Of a stretch of DNA of 64,000 nt, positions 17,901-26,179 are shown piece by piece. Under the pieces are notes generated by a model. That model was not told the DNA's origin, ran no database searches, and was given only the letters and a program-made list of their open reading frames with translations. Positions within the stretch are counted from its first letter, which is position 1, and each line of letters starts with the position of its first letter. The position numbers and the translations under genes are program-made. The stretch spans positions 1-64,000 of the forward strand of contig QIAA01000179.1 of assembly GCA_003224905.1 (NCBI GenBank), in the 5' to 3' direction. The stretch is from Acidobacteriota bacterium. GTDB taxonomy: Bacteria > Acidobacteriota > Terriglobia > Terriglobales > Acidobacteriaceae.

Positions 17901-19184
17901 ACGAAGCCTGAGAAATTCCGGCCGGCTCGCATCTTCCACGCCTGTGATCTGCGACATGGCTGATTGCGCAGCACGCAACTCGACCTGCGCGCCGGAACCC
18001 TGATCGGTCGCCTGGTATAGCTGGTACAGACTCAGATGGAGCGAGACAGGGTAGAGCGGACCTTCAGGAACGCCCTGCGGCAGATGATCCAACGCGATGC
18101 GGTATTCGCGAATAGCTTCTTCATTGCTGTCCTGCAAACTGGCAATTTGGCCGCGAATGGCGTGCAGCCGATAGCTCGCCGCATCGTGAGCCTCGGCGCG
18201 CTTGAGGAATGAGCTGGCTCGATCAAACTGACCGACGTTTACTAGCGCCTGGGCGGCGCTCAGTTGCAAGGCGGCATCATTTGGAGCATTACTTGCCGCC
18301 TTCGCATAAGTTTCCGCGGCTTCCTTTCTCTTTCCTGCGACCTGGTACGTATATGCGAGCTCCGGCAGCACGGCGCGGCTTTTGGGATAACTCGCGGCCT
18401 TCTGCAGAGTAGAAATGGCTTGATCGTATTGTTTCGTGTCGCGGTAGAAAGTGGCCACTGCGCGCAGCACGTCGGGATCGCGCGGAGCGCGACTCACGGC
18501 ACGATCCAGGAACTGTTTGGATTCCTGTGGCTGGTTGAGCCGCTGATAGGCACGCGCAATGAGCAGCTCGGAGCGAGGTGAAGCCTGCAGCGCTTCACCG
18601 CGTCGCAACAATTCGAGCGCGATCTTGGGATCGGTGTTGAGCGACAACTCTCCCGCGAGCAGGAGATCGTTCACGCTCTTCGGATTCGCGGCGAGAACCC
18701 TTTTCAAAACATCCTGGGCTTCGGCTTGGCGCCCTGCACGGGCATAGGTCTGGGCCAACCCCGAAAGTCCCTGGATGGAAGAGGGCTGCGCTTTAAGGCC
18801 GCGTTGATAGGCGTCGATCGAGACCTGGTATTTCCCGGCTAGACGAGCAGCGTAACCGAGCAGGAACCACAGTTGCGTGTTCTGTGGTGCCGAGTTGGCG
18901 GCGCGCGTCGCAAACTCGACGGCACTGTTGTAATTGTTTCTTTGCAGAGCTTGCTGGGCAGCGCGTGCGTTACGAGCGACCTCGATGCCTGATCCCCAGC
19001 CGATCTCTGCTTCGGCATTCTGGGTGGTTTCGGTTTTGGGAGCCGCGTTCTTTGATGATTTCGATTTCTGTTTGGCGGGAGAAGAAGGCGCGGGCTGGTT
19101 CAGCTCGAACGTCTGCCCAAGGGCCGCTGAACTGCCCAAGAGCGCAAGCAAAAACAAAACTGCCTGTGAGTACTTCCCTGCCAT
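14997..19184 (-). CDS. TPR-repeat protein with C-terminal outer-membrane beta-barrel
   Basis: 1,395 residues from ATG 19184: signal peptide MAGKYSQAVLFLLALLGSSA then ALGQ, a basic low-complexity linker, then tens of TPR units from about 70 to 1100 (for example QLWFLLGYAARLAGKYQVSI, PNYGEAHLGLAFSDLQLRRA), and about 260 residues of alternating strands ending in VLPVIQVNLF, with the terminal phenylalanine typical of BamA-recognised barrels. This is the design of exopolysaccharide exporters BcsC, PgaA and PelB, in which periplasmic TPRs guide the polymer to an outer-membrane channel. Alternative in-frame ATGs at 19217 and 19280 would lengthen the N-terminus; none has a good Shine-Dalgarno. Export role is inferred from architecture and neighbours. 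Confidence 0.8.
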   Translation of the reverse strand: MAGKYSQAVLFLLALLGSSAALGQTFELNQPAPSSPAKQKSKSSKNAAPKTETTQNAEAEIGWGSGIEVARNARAAQQALQRNNYNSAVEFATRAANSAPQNTQLWFLLGYAARLAGKYQVSIDAYQRGLKAQPSSIQGLSGLAQTYARAGRQAEAQDVLKRVLAANPKSVNDLLLAGELSLNTDPKIALELLRRGEALQASPRSELLIARAYQRLNQPQESKQFLDRAVSRAPRDPDVLRAVATFYRDTKQYDQAISTLQKAASYPKSRAVLPELAYTYQVAGKRKEAAETYAKAASNAPNDAALQLSAAQALVNVGQFDRASSFLKRAEAHDAASYRLHAIRGQIASLQDSNEEAIREYRIALDHLPQGVPEGPLYPVSLHLSLYQLYQATDQGSGAQVELRAAQSAMSQITGVEDASRPEFLRLRALLEAASDNTEAAEKDLKEALKLDPQNVNITLNYANLLWKTNRKQDAFQLYDHVLSTDPNNHAALTAMGYLAREVVDSATAEKYFTKLASLYPRDYVPYLALGDLYTSQREFDRAQENYEKAHELAPRNPLVYSGATNSALEARQLPLAKKWLDRAEANATVNQFPQVMRERERYLTWTGHYEESAALGYKVLEKLPRDPEAPVYLAYDLLFLNKYDEAAQLAEKYKPILPKDKDLWLISGYVHTHNEQLPEAVNDFSKALELDPKVATAYMNRGFVLNDLKEPTRAAQDFQAALKLRPNYGEAHLGLAFSDLQLRRARSALKQVDLAAKLMGESRASHMARAEAFRQQILFRQAEGEYQAALKLAPNDIQIRLALADAIYRLHRYNDSIEVLKAGLGTKNDAEVYAQMARNYAQLHRQQEALQAITSAEQTGGNSGRVLMATAEALMILGNEQGAMDRYSRALDIPDSDRVGTRLALARLFAQGGHPEDAHQQISLGFAESRVGEANPITAEHLLEAAQVLVSITEFDLAKKYFERAHIAGADDQAVAIGLTNTYLALGETQNAGQTLRSLGNNPENYENYEYLIAMGNVYRQQQDTMQALAAFARANQIVQGNPFAEQEGRQITEILSVHPQVSLSPVFEDENIYTTDAKLRGITDPSLLPTPRSSFESIAEARYRVRLHGWPVISGLVGERNARGRVSFPSDLLIQDRDTYDTIFNVGVNPVLHLGQNTITLNPGLQFTIRRDTVSPREMNQNLFRQFVYLYTSSFMNWFSISGSAMHEAGPFIERDLHSRDLAGRLEFAVGRPWGKTSFITGYAARDVMFRPLVREYFTTSTYVGVQRKFGENIKAAIFGEYLRSWRVQELDFALAQSMRPAFNLEYAATPHWTVRASGRWSRGEGFHVYDNFQNQILLSYVRGWQSPIHDGIGEVPVTYPFRVSFGLQQQTFYNFAGNSRTTVLPVIQVNLF

Positions 19185-19436
19185 GGTGCGGTAAAAGCGC
19201 GGGACAACTCCTCCCATAGGTTGTGAAAACGAGGAAGTTGCACGCGCTTGCCGACGCTCTGATGCGGTGGGGTTTCGCATGGTTGGTTCGTGAGCTGCCG
19301 CTGGAAAGGCAAGTTCTTTGGAAATAGAGGATTGGAAGGAATGTGACCCGGGTAAGTGCAAGTATCTGCAGCAAACCTTCCTGCGGCAGGTGGAATCCAA
19401 CCGCTGCTCACATTGCAATGGGGAGGATTCATTCCC
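19185..19436. promoter_or_regulatory. divergent promoter region of the glycan cluster
   Basis: The gap between the leftward TPR/flippase genes and the rightward six-gene run must carry both promoters. I see no unambiguous -35/-10 pair; GGGGAGG at about 19420-19426 is the ribosome site of the rightward gene. Confidence 0.4.
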
Positions 19437-21173
19437 GTGGAGACCACCTTTTTCCGGCGGCCAATCCCATTGGCGGCGATTCTGCTGCTGGCCGTGGTAG
19501 TGCATGGCCCGCTGTTGTTGATGGAATTGCCGCTCAACACTTCCTACGACGCCAACCTGCACGTTTTCTTTGCGTCGCATTATGCACACCACTGGTTTGA
19601 TCCGTGGAATGAGAAGTGGTTTGCAGGTTTTTCGCAGACGACATATCCGCCGCTGGCGCACTACTGGATTGCAATCTTCTCTTATGTAGTGGGTCTGCGC
19701 ATGGCGTACATGCTGGTGCAGATGATCGCCATTCTGCTGCTGGTGGCCGGAGTGTATCGATTTGCGCGTCTGTTCGTGAGTGAGCGGGCAGCGAGCTACG
19801 CTGCGCTATTTACCGTATTTCTCGGCACAGTGGCGTTTCTGGTGTATTCCGCGGGCCAACTCTCAACCTTGCTCTCGGCGTCGATTTATCTCTTGGCACT
19901 TCCCTACTTTTATCAATGGTCGAGGACGGCGCACTGGCGCGGGCTGGTCAAAGGCGTCGTTCTAATACTGGTGGCAGCTTCCGTACACCACGTGACGCTG
20001 TTGTTTGGATCGTTCTTGTTTGCGTTACCGGTGCTTTGGCTGGCACTGGCTGATCGCGGAGAACGGTCGGTGTTCGCGGTGTTGGGGCGCGCGGTGTTTT
20101 TTGCCGTTTTGGCGGGAATTGGGGTGGGGGTGGTACTGCTCCCCTACTGGATTGCGATTCTCAAGCACCCGATCGAGCAGATGCCGATTCCGCACGCGAG
20201 CCGTTCAAACTTTCTGCTCAATATCAATTATGCGATCAATTATTTCTTCATCCCCTATGGAGCGATGATCGTGGCGTTTCCTGCCATTCTGTGGCTGGGC
20301 TCAGCAAATCGCAGGCTTCGCCCGTTGTTGCTCGGCTTCTGGGTCGCGTTCTTGTTTGGGTTAGGAGGAACTACTCCTATTCCGAAGTGGGTGTTTGGAC
20401 GCGCATTCGAAATCTTGACGTACGAACGGTTCACGCTATCGGCGGCCGTGTTGGCGTTGCCACTCGTAGGGCTGTTCGCGGAGTATCTCCTGGATCGGTA
20501 CCGTTCAGCCGCAGTGGCTGGTTTGGCAGTTTGTTGTGTGCTCACCATGGGGCTCGCGCTGGGGTGGCTGGCTTGGAGTCCGTTTAAAACGCTGAGCAGT
20601 TTGAACGTGGATCAGGTTACTGATTTTCTCAATCGCGATGGACATGACAAGTATCGGTATCTGACGCTCGGCTTTGGTAATGCCCTCCCCAAGGTTTCAA
20701 CTTATACGACCGCCAATAGTGTCGACGGCGAATACAACTCGGCTCGTCTGCTGCCTGAGATGACACGCTATGGCGCCGCCCAATTGACCAGCGCGAAGTA
20801 TTTCGGGACGGCGGGCATGGAATCTCTGCGGGCGATGCTGAAGCATGCGAACAACTATGGATTGAAATTCATTTTTGTTCACGAACCATATTACGAACCA
20901 ATGGTGGCGTTTGCAGGATGGCGCAAGGTCGAGACGTACGACTACGGGTCGGTCACAGTATGGTCGAAAGATGATGTGTCTCCGGCGCGGCCGATTCAGT
21001 CGGACGCAATGCCGGCGCCGTGGGAAGGACTGCTGTGGGGCACTTTGCCGCTAGGAAGCAGCATTCTGGCGATTCTTCTCGCGCTGCTGTTTCCTGATCG
21101 CGCACGCGTTCGTGAAACAGTGGTCGAGTTTCCCGCGCCGACTGAAGAGATTTATGCGAGGGAGGCACGCTGA
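19437..21173 (+). CDS. polytopic membrane glycosyltransferase-like protein (GT-C/PMT-like)
   Basis: 578 residues, about 12 transmembrane helices. The first loop after helix 1 has the acidic motif NTSYDANLHVFFASHYAHHW, then YPPLAHYWIAIF, typical of GT-C polyprenyl-phosphate-dependent glycosyltransferases and the 6-pyruvoyl-tetrahydropterin-synthase-related membrane family. The C-terminus has a periplasmic part (RYGAAQLTSAKYFGTAGMES) and one more helix. GTG 19437 is chosen because GGGAGG precedes it; upstream codons do not look coding. Its TGA overlaps the next ATG (ATGA). Likely adds sugars to, or polymerises, the cluster's glycan on the periplasmic side. Confidence 0.7.
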   Translation: METTFFRRPIPLAAILLLAVVVHGPLLLMELPLNTSYDANLHVFFASHYAHHWFDPWNEKWFAGFSQTTYPPLAHYWIAIFSYVVGLRMAYMLVQMIAILLLVAGVYRFARLFVSERAASYAALFTVFLGTVAFLVYSAGQLSTLLSASIYLLALPYFYQWSRTAHWRGLVKGVVLILVAASVHHVTLLFGSFLFALPVLWLALADRGERSVFAVLGRAVFFAVLAGIGVGVVLLPYWIAILKHPIEQMPIPHASRSNFLLNINYAINYFFIPYGAMIVAFPAILWLGSANRRLRPLLLGFWVAFLFGLGGTTPIPKWVFGRAFEILTYERFTLSAAVLALPLVGLFAEYLLDRYRSAAVAGLAVCCVLTMGLALGWLAWSPFKTLSSLNVDQVTDFLNRDGHDKYRYLTLGFGNALPKVSTYTTANSVDGEYNSARLLPEMTRYGAAQLTSAKYFGTAGMESLRAMLKHANNYGLKFIFVHEPYYEPMVAFAGWRKVETYDYGSVTVWSKDDVSPARPIQSDAMPAPWEGLLWGTLPLGSSILAILLALLFPDRARVRETVVEFPAPTEEIYAREAR

Positions 21174-22279
21174 TGAAATACTTCGTACCTCTTCTGATCA
21201 CCGCAGCTACGGTCGTGCTGATTGCCATTGCCTGGGTGAACTCCGGTGGGATGGAGCGTGAGCGCATGCGATCGTCGCGTACTTCGGAGGAAGCGGTGCG
21301 GCTGCTTCTGACGCAGGCGCAGGCACGCAACTGGGATCGTGCTCATGCGTTGTTGGCAAATGCCAGCGATGTGGAGAAAAGTGCTTTCGTAGCCGATCTG
21401 GCCGGAAGCAATGGCAGCCTGCTTACGTTTGCCAATCTGGAGAACTTCGACCTGTGGCCACTGCACAAGACCGATCGCGAAGCCAGCATGCGAGTGAAGC
21501 TCCACTACTCGACAGCGGTCGGGCCATTGGAGGACGTCCGCGATCTTAAAGTCCAACATGAAGGAGAGACCTGGAGAGTGGTGTGGCCGACCACAACCGT
21601 GGCTAGGGTCGCGCCGCAGGTGATTCCCGTGAACTACCTGCGCTGGGACATCATCAACCGAGGCGCGGAGGACGACTGGGGAGTGCAGAACGTGGATTCG
21701 CCGCAAGTACGAATCCTCTCGATGAACGCGCTGCAACGGCCGGACCGGATTGTGATCGTGGGAGAGGTTGTTAACGAAGACACAGTTCCGGCGTACGTGA
21801 ATGTGGGGGCGACGTTGCTTCGTCCGGATGGCAGTACGTTCGCGCAGGAGAGCAGCTTCGACAAGATTTCCCATACCTTGCTGCCGAAGCAAGTATCGCC
21901 TTACCGCATCGACTTCCCTGAGGCTCGGATGAATCAAGTTAAGAGCGTGAGGATGGATGTTAAGTCGCTGCTTGTGGCAGCGAGCGCAGACCCGGTGATT
22001 GAGGTTAGCGATCAGCGGTTGCAAACCGACGCGCTGGGAAAGAACTTGCTGCTGGGTCAACTGCTCAACCAGAGTGGGCAGGTCGTAAATATTCCCCACG
22101 TGGTTGCCGCTTACTACGACGATAGCGGGAAAGTGATCTGGGTTTCCGACGGCTATGTGGATCAAGCTCTGCTGCCGCAGATCCCGGTGCCGTTTGCGGT
22201 GGATTTGCCGGATGATGTGGCGCCGAAGGTGCACAACTATCACGTGAACGTGAATTACTTCAACGTCAATAGATCCTGA
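21173..22279 (+). CDS. membrane-anchored periplasmic protein of unknown function
   Basis: 368 residues: N-terminal anchor helix (YFVPLLITAATVVLIAIAWV), a helical part with EEAVRLLLTQAQARNWDRAH, then beta-rich sequence with a FxxVP-type domain (RPDRIVIVGEVVNEDTVPAY, VNVGATLLRPDGSTFAQ) that resembles the FxLYD-like fold used in envelope proteins. Starts within the stop of the preceding gene, so translationally coupled. No enzyme motif. A long opposite-strand frame covers the same DNA but is a shadow. Confidence 0.65.
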   Translation: MKYFVPLLITAATVVLIAIAWVNSGGMERERMRSSRTSEEAVRLLLTQAQARNWDRAHALLANASDVEKSAFVADLAGSNGSLLTFANLENFDLWPLHKTDREASMRVKLHYSTAVGPLEDVRDLKVQHEGETWRVVWPTTTVARVAPQVIPVNYLRWDIINRGAEDDWGVQNVDSPQVRILSMNALQRPDRIVIVGEVVNEDTVPAYVNVGATLLRPDGSTFAQESSFDKISHTLLPKQVSPYRIDFPEARMNQVKSVRMDVKSLLVAASADPVIEVSDQRLQTDALGKNLLLGQLLNQSGQVVNIPHVVAAYYDDSGKVIWVSDGYVDQALLPQIPVPFAVDLPDDVAPKVHNYHVNVNYFNVNRS

Positions 22280-22280
22280 T

Positions 22281-23141
22281 ATGCGTCTATTCCTTGCAAG
22301 TGTTCTGATTCCGCTCGCGTTGATGATCTGCGCGGCTGCGGCAGAATTGCGTGCGCCGGCGCAGGTGACTGCCGGAAAATCCTTTTCACTTGCCAGTACA
22401 GGGAACGGAAAAGGAATGCTTTACCTCACGGGGCCAGGACAAGCCAGCAAACGCAGCGTGATGCTTGGAGACGAGATTCAGATTCGCGGTGACGAGGTTG
22501 AGCACGCGGGACGCTACACAGCGGTGATCTGTGATAGCGGGAACTGTGCGGCGACTCACTTCTTTGTGCGCGCGGCGGAACCGGCCAAGGTCAGCCTGCT
22601 CGTGCATCCGTCGCGGGTGCGGGTAGGTCAGCCGAACGCCATCAGCGGAGTGGCGTTTGTATTCGACAAGTTCCGGAATCTGGTGCTCTCTCCCACCCAG
22701 GTGGATTTCAAAGCTATCCCTAAACAGGGAGCGGCTGTTGCGCAGACGCGACCTACCCAAAATGGTGTGACTTGGATTCGATTGACTTCCGCTACGAAAG
22801 AGGGCCCGGCCAAAATTGGAGCGTCGTTAGGCAAAGTTTCCGAACTGCGGGTTGTACAACAAGTCGCTTCGGAGGCTTGCAATCTGCGGATTAAGCCGGA
22901 CTGGAATGGGGGAAAGTTTTTCGCAGAAACTGAACCGGTGCGCGACTGTAGCGGAAATGCGGTTTCTGACGGCACAGTCGTGAGTTTCACGAAAGTGGAC
23001 GCCAGTGGCAAGACCACGGTGGACGTACCGATTAAACGAGGAGTGGCGCGGGTGCAAATGCCGCTAAAGGGCAACGCCAAGATCTTGGTGGCCTCAGGGG
23101 TGGTTACCGGAAACGAACTCTCGGTCGAGGGCAGGCAATGA
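22281..23141 (+). CDS. secreted Ig-like protein of glycan cluster
   Basis: 286 residues with signal peptide MRLFLASVLIPLALMICAAA. The rest is beta-sandwich-like sequence with invasin/Big-type phrases (ASTGNGKGMLYLTGPGQ, PSRVRVGQPNAISGVAFVFD, CSGNAVSDGTVVSFTKVD). One nucleotide separates it from the gene before, and it overlaps the next by 4 nt. Probably a periplasmic accessory or glycan-binding subunit; specific role unknown. Confidence 0.6.
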   Translation: MRLFLASVLIPLALMICAAAAELRAPAQVTAGKSFSLASTGNGKGMLYLTGPGQASKRSVMLGDEIQIRGDEVEHAGRYTAVICDSGNCAATHFFVRAAEPAKVSLLVHPSRVRVGQPNAISGVAFVFDKFRNLVLSPTQVDFKAIPKQGAAVAQTRPTQNGVTWIRLTSATKEGPAKIGASLGKVSELRVVQQVASEACNLRIKPDWNGGKFFAETEPVRDCSGNAVSDGTVVSFTKVDASGKTTVDVPIKRGVARVQMPLKGNAKILVASGVVTGNELSVEGRQ

Positions 23142-23674
23142 TGAGAGCTGCGTTAAATGTCCTGGTAATTCTCGCTCTCGCTGGTGGAGCTTACTTTGTC
23201 AGTTGGCCTGCGGTGATGGCCGATGCCGGTTCTCCTGAAGTCGAATTGAATGCGGAGAATCTCGGGCCACGGCCAATAGAAGAGTTGACCGAAAAGAGCA
23301 TCACGCGGGACTACGGCCATGCATGGCAGACCATGGCTGCCGCACTCCGCGAAAACCGAAGCGATCTCCTCGATGGATATTTCACCGGGATTGCTAAGGC
23401 CATACTAGCGGAAGAGATCGCGGAGCAGAAACGTTCTGGGGTTCGCGTGCGCTACACCGATCAGGGGCACAAGCTGGAGGCGATTTTTTACTCTCCGAGT
23501 GGAGACGCGATGCAGTTGCGCGACCGCGCGCGACTGGAGGTTGAGATCGTGGACGGTGATAAGGTCGTTCATCGCGAAGACGTAACCCTGAATTACCTGG
23601 TTCTCATGACTCCGGGCGCAGACCGCTGGCTCGTACGGGATCTGCAGACCACAGCGGCGGAGGTTCGTCCCTAG
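23138..23674 (+). CDS. small membrane-anchored periplasmic protein
   Basis: 178 residues: anchor MRAALNVLVILALAGGAYFV, then a soluble part (RDYGHAWQTMAAALRENRSD, LLDGYFTGIAKAILAEEI, RLEVEIVDGDKVVHREDV) with the look of an NTF2-like or SnoaL-type fold, which is only an impression. Two adjacent ATGs (23138, 23141); the first overlaps the upstream stop. Part of the translationally coupled run from 19437. Confidence 0.55.
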   Translation: MMRAALNVLVILALAGGAYFVSWPAVMADAGSPEVELNAENLGPRPIEELTEKSITRDYGHAWQTMAAALRENRSDLLDGYFTGIAKAILAEEIAEQKRSGVRVRYTDQGHKLEAIFYSPSGDAMQLRDRARLEVEIVDGDKVVHREDVTLNYLVLMTPGADRWLVRDLQTTAAEVRP

Positions 23675-23702
23675 TTTTTCCCTGTTAATGAGACGCCCTG
23701 TG

Positions 23703-24695
23703 ATGAAAACTTCCTCTCTGATTCTGGCGCTTGTGGCCGTCCTGGTTTTTCTGCTGACCAGCGGTTGCTCGAGAACCAGTGTGCGGCATCAACTCGAACA
23801 GGTGCGAACCATCGATAAGTCTCCGAAGGTGGTTGCGGACTATCAACCCTGGTTTGGCGATCCGCAGCACATGAATGTTGGGTATTCCACCCAGGATCCG
23901 GGTGTTCTTCGACAGCAAATTCAAAAAGCCAAAGAGCTGGGAATCTATGCCTTTGCCGTGGACTGGTACGGAGAGCGGCGGCCGTTCCTCGATCGCAGCT
24001 ATGCCGTACTTCAGCGGGTGGCGGCAGAAAGCAATTTTCACGTCGCGCTGATGTACGACGAAACCGAGGAAGATAACGGACATGCCACCGAAGACGCAAT
24101 GGCGGCCATGGATAAGGCTTATCGAGCCTATATCGGTCCCGATGCCATCGGCCGCGGGGCGTATCTTACGCACGAAGGGCGACCGGTGATTTTCATTTTT
24201 CCCAAGCGAGGGCGCACGGATTGGGAGCAGGTGCGACGCGTGGTGAATAGTTGGGAGAGACCTCCAATTCTTATCTACAAAGACGAGCCTCCGGCCAAGT
24301 ACGCTGGCGCCTTTGATGGGTTTTATGCGTGGGTCCATCCCGGCAAGGGTTGGGCGGTCGACGGCAGCGATTGGGGCGAGCAGTATCTGGAGACGTTCTA
24401 CCGCAAGATGCGAAACAAGTTTCCCGGCAAGATTCTGGTTGGTACAGTGTGGCCGGGTTTTGATGACAGCAAGGCTTCATGGAGCCTGAACCGGCACATG
24501 GACCGGCGCTGCGGAAAGACGTTCGAAGACACGCTGCGCGTGTTTCAGCAAAACAATAACTCTGGGGACCCGATGCCGTTCCTGTTGATTGCTACCTGGA
24601 ACGATTACGAAGAAGGAACGCAGATTGAAGATGGAGTTAATCACTGCGGCAAGCAGCCCGCGAGGGAGACCACTGTGGCCGCGGGGCAGGAATAA
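23703..24695 (+). CDS. GH99/WbsX-like glycoside hydrolase lipoprotein
   Basis: 330 residues with a lipobox: MKTSSLILALVAVLVFLLTS then GC22, so an outer- or inner-membrane lipoprotein. The (beta/alpha)8 domain has VVADYQPWFGDPQHMNVGYS, QQIQKAKELGIYAFAVDWYG, HVALMYDETEEDN and LLIATWNDYEEGTQIE, motifs of the GH99-like (endo-alpha-mannosidase/WbsX) group, with acidic candidates in the last motif. An ATG at 23688 would add five residues and spoil the signal peptide. In its operon it would trim or edit the surface glycan, as PgaB, PelA or WssD-type enzymes do in known systems. Substrate unknown. Confidence 0.72.
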   Translation: MKTSSLILALVAVLVFLLTSGCSRTSVRHQLEQVRTIDKSPKVVADYQPWFGDPQHMNVGYSTQDPGVLRQQIQKAKELGIYAFAVDWYGERRPFLDRSYAVLQRVAAESNFHVALMYDETEEDNGHATEDAMAAMDKAYRAYIGPDAIGRGAYLTHEGRPVIFIFPKRGRTDWEQVRRVVNSWERPPILIYKDEPPAKYAGAFDGFYAWVHPGKGWAVDGSDWGEQYLETFYRKMRNKFPGKILVGTVWPGFDDSKASWSLNRHMDRRCGKTFEDTLRVFQQNNNSGDPMPFLLIATWNDYEEGTQIEDGVNHCGKQPARETTVAAGQE

Positions 24696-24800
24696 GGGGA
24701 ACTGGCCTGGCTAAAGCCCTGATGCAAGGGAGGCATGTAACGCAGCGTTGAAACACGGCGATACCCCAGAACGGAGAGACGTTTGGAGAAGAGAAGACTC

Positions 24801-25922
24801 ATGGCTGCTGAGATATCGCCGGTTCATCGGCGTCTGGGTCTGGAAGTGCTCTCGCGGTTGGTGTTTCAAGGGTATTCGCCTGGTGCCGACGAGCCTTCGG
24901 CGGACATCCAAACCATTCTCGCCGACATGCAGTATCTTTCCGCGCTGAATGAGGATGGATTACAAGAATTCCTGGACACAGCCAACAAGCATCACGTTCT
25001 GGTCCGGGCTCTCCGAGTTGTAAATAGTGCGGCGAAAAGGAGCGGAGACAGCAGAATTGCTGAGTGGTCTGATTCTGTATTGAGAATTGAGCGCGAGCGC
25101 ATTCGATATGCCGTCGACAAGTTGTGGCCGATCTGCAAGGCGCTCGGAGCTGCGGGATGCACAGTCGCGGTTATCAAATCGCTCGACCACTGGCCGGATC
25201 TGGGTTCTGATCTGGACCTTTACACCACCGGAGACGAACAGCGTGTTGTAGGGGTAATGTCACGCGAGTTCAATGCCAGCACGGAGGAGCGGAGCTGGGG
25301 TGATCGCCTGGCGAATAAGTGGAATTTTTCTGTTCCCGGCCTGCCGGAGCTGATTGAGATTCACATCCGCTATTTGGGCCAAACGGGCGAGCACAAAGCT
25401 TTAGGCAGGCGAGTAGTTGACCGTAGTGTTACGAGAACTCTCAACGGGCACACATTTCGAGTTCCCGCACCCGAAGAACGAATCATGATCTCGACGCTGC
25501 AGCGCATGTACCGTCATTTCTATTTTCGCCTTTGCGATATGGCGGATGTAGCAAAACTGTTACAGGAGAACGCCAGTGACTTCGCCGAACTGCGAAGGGC
25601 GTCTCTCGCTGGCGGCATTTGGCCTGGCGTGGCGACGTTTCTGTTGCTCGTCTCGGAATACGTTAAGGGTTATGGCGGTGAGGCCAAAGTGCCGGAGGAA
25701 GTGCTTGCGGCAGCCTGCTCCCGCGATATTCGCGTCTATCCAGGCGGAGATTTTCTGCGAGTTCCGAAAGGACCTGCCGCGATGCTCTATGGTGCGCAAC
25801 TTGTGAGCGCCGGGCGGCACGGTGATCTCCGCGCAATGTTTCGCTTGCCCCTCCTTCCGCCATTGGCGATGAGTGCCCTGATCGCGTATCGCGTCACAGG
25901 AAGCGACAAAGGCATCTGGTGA
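24801..25922 (+). CDS. nucleotidyltransferase-family protein (NTP_transf_5-like)
   Basis: 373 residues. Helical N-terminus, then VAVIKSLDHWPDLGSDLDLY with the GSDLDL metal-binding pair (D137, D139) of the pol-beta nucleotidyltransferase superfamily, followed by LIEIHIRYLGQTGEHKALGR and VPAPEERIMISTLQRMYRHF. This matches the uncharacterised nucleotidyltransferase family often found in polysaccharide loci. ATG 24801 is preceded by AGAAGAG; a TTG at 24783 is an alternative. Last gene of the rightward run, 105 nt after the lipoprotein. May transfer a nucleotide or phosphosugar; unproven. Confidence 0.7.
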   Translation: MAAEISPVHRRLGLEVLSRLVFQGYSPGADEPSADIQTILADMQYLSALNEDGLQEFLDTANKHHVLVRALRVVNSAAKRSGDSRIAEWSDSVLRIERERIRYAVDKLWPICKALGAAGCTVAVIKSLDHWPDLGSDLDLYTTGDEQRVVGVMSREFNASTEERSWGDRLANKWNFSVPGLPELIEIHIRYLGQTGEHKALGRRVVDRSVTRTLNGHTFRVPAPEERIMISTLQRMYRHFYFRLCDMADVAKLLQENASDFAELRRASLAGGIWPGVATFLLLVSEYVKGYGGEAKVPEEVLAAACSRDIRVYPGGDFLRVPKGPAAMLYGAQLVSAGRHGDLRAMFRLPLLPPLAMSALIAYRVTGSDKGIW

Positions 25923-25941
25923 TGCCTATGTTTAGGTGTTT

Positions 25942-25972
25942 TCCTGTACTTTTCATATACAGGATATACCTG
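25942..25972. other. overlapping inverted repeats after the glycan cluster
   Basis: TCCTGTA (25942-25948) pairs with TACAGGA (25958-25964) across 9 nt, and the right arm is part of a second palindrome CAGG..CCTG (25960-25972). It starts about 20 nt after the nucleotidyltransferase stop. No T-run follows, so either a weak terminator or an operator for the GT4 gene about 210 nt further on. Confidence 0.4.
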
Positions 25973-26179
25973 ATAGAACAACCTTGCATATTCCCGTAAA
26001 CTATTGATCTGGCGAAGTTAGTAGGCCAAGCTCCTGGGGCAGTTTGGGGTAACGGTTAGCCCGACGCTCCCACACTCCTACTCAGTGACCGACCACAATT
26101 TGAGCCTATAAGCGACGCATTCGCGGCGCGCTCGCTTGGGATTGTCTTTAGCACACCCCAAGCCTAGAGGTCCCAAGCT

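Noticed and set aside
21152..22243. 363-residue open frame on the minus strand
   Set aside because: Fully opposite the coupled gene 21173-22279, His/Arg-rich, no ribosome site; a shadow of high-GC codon use.
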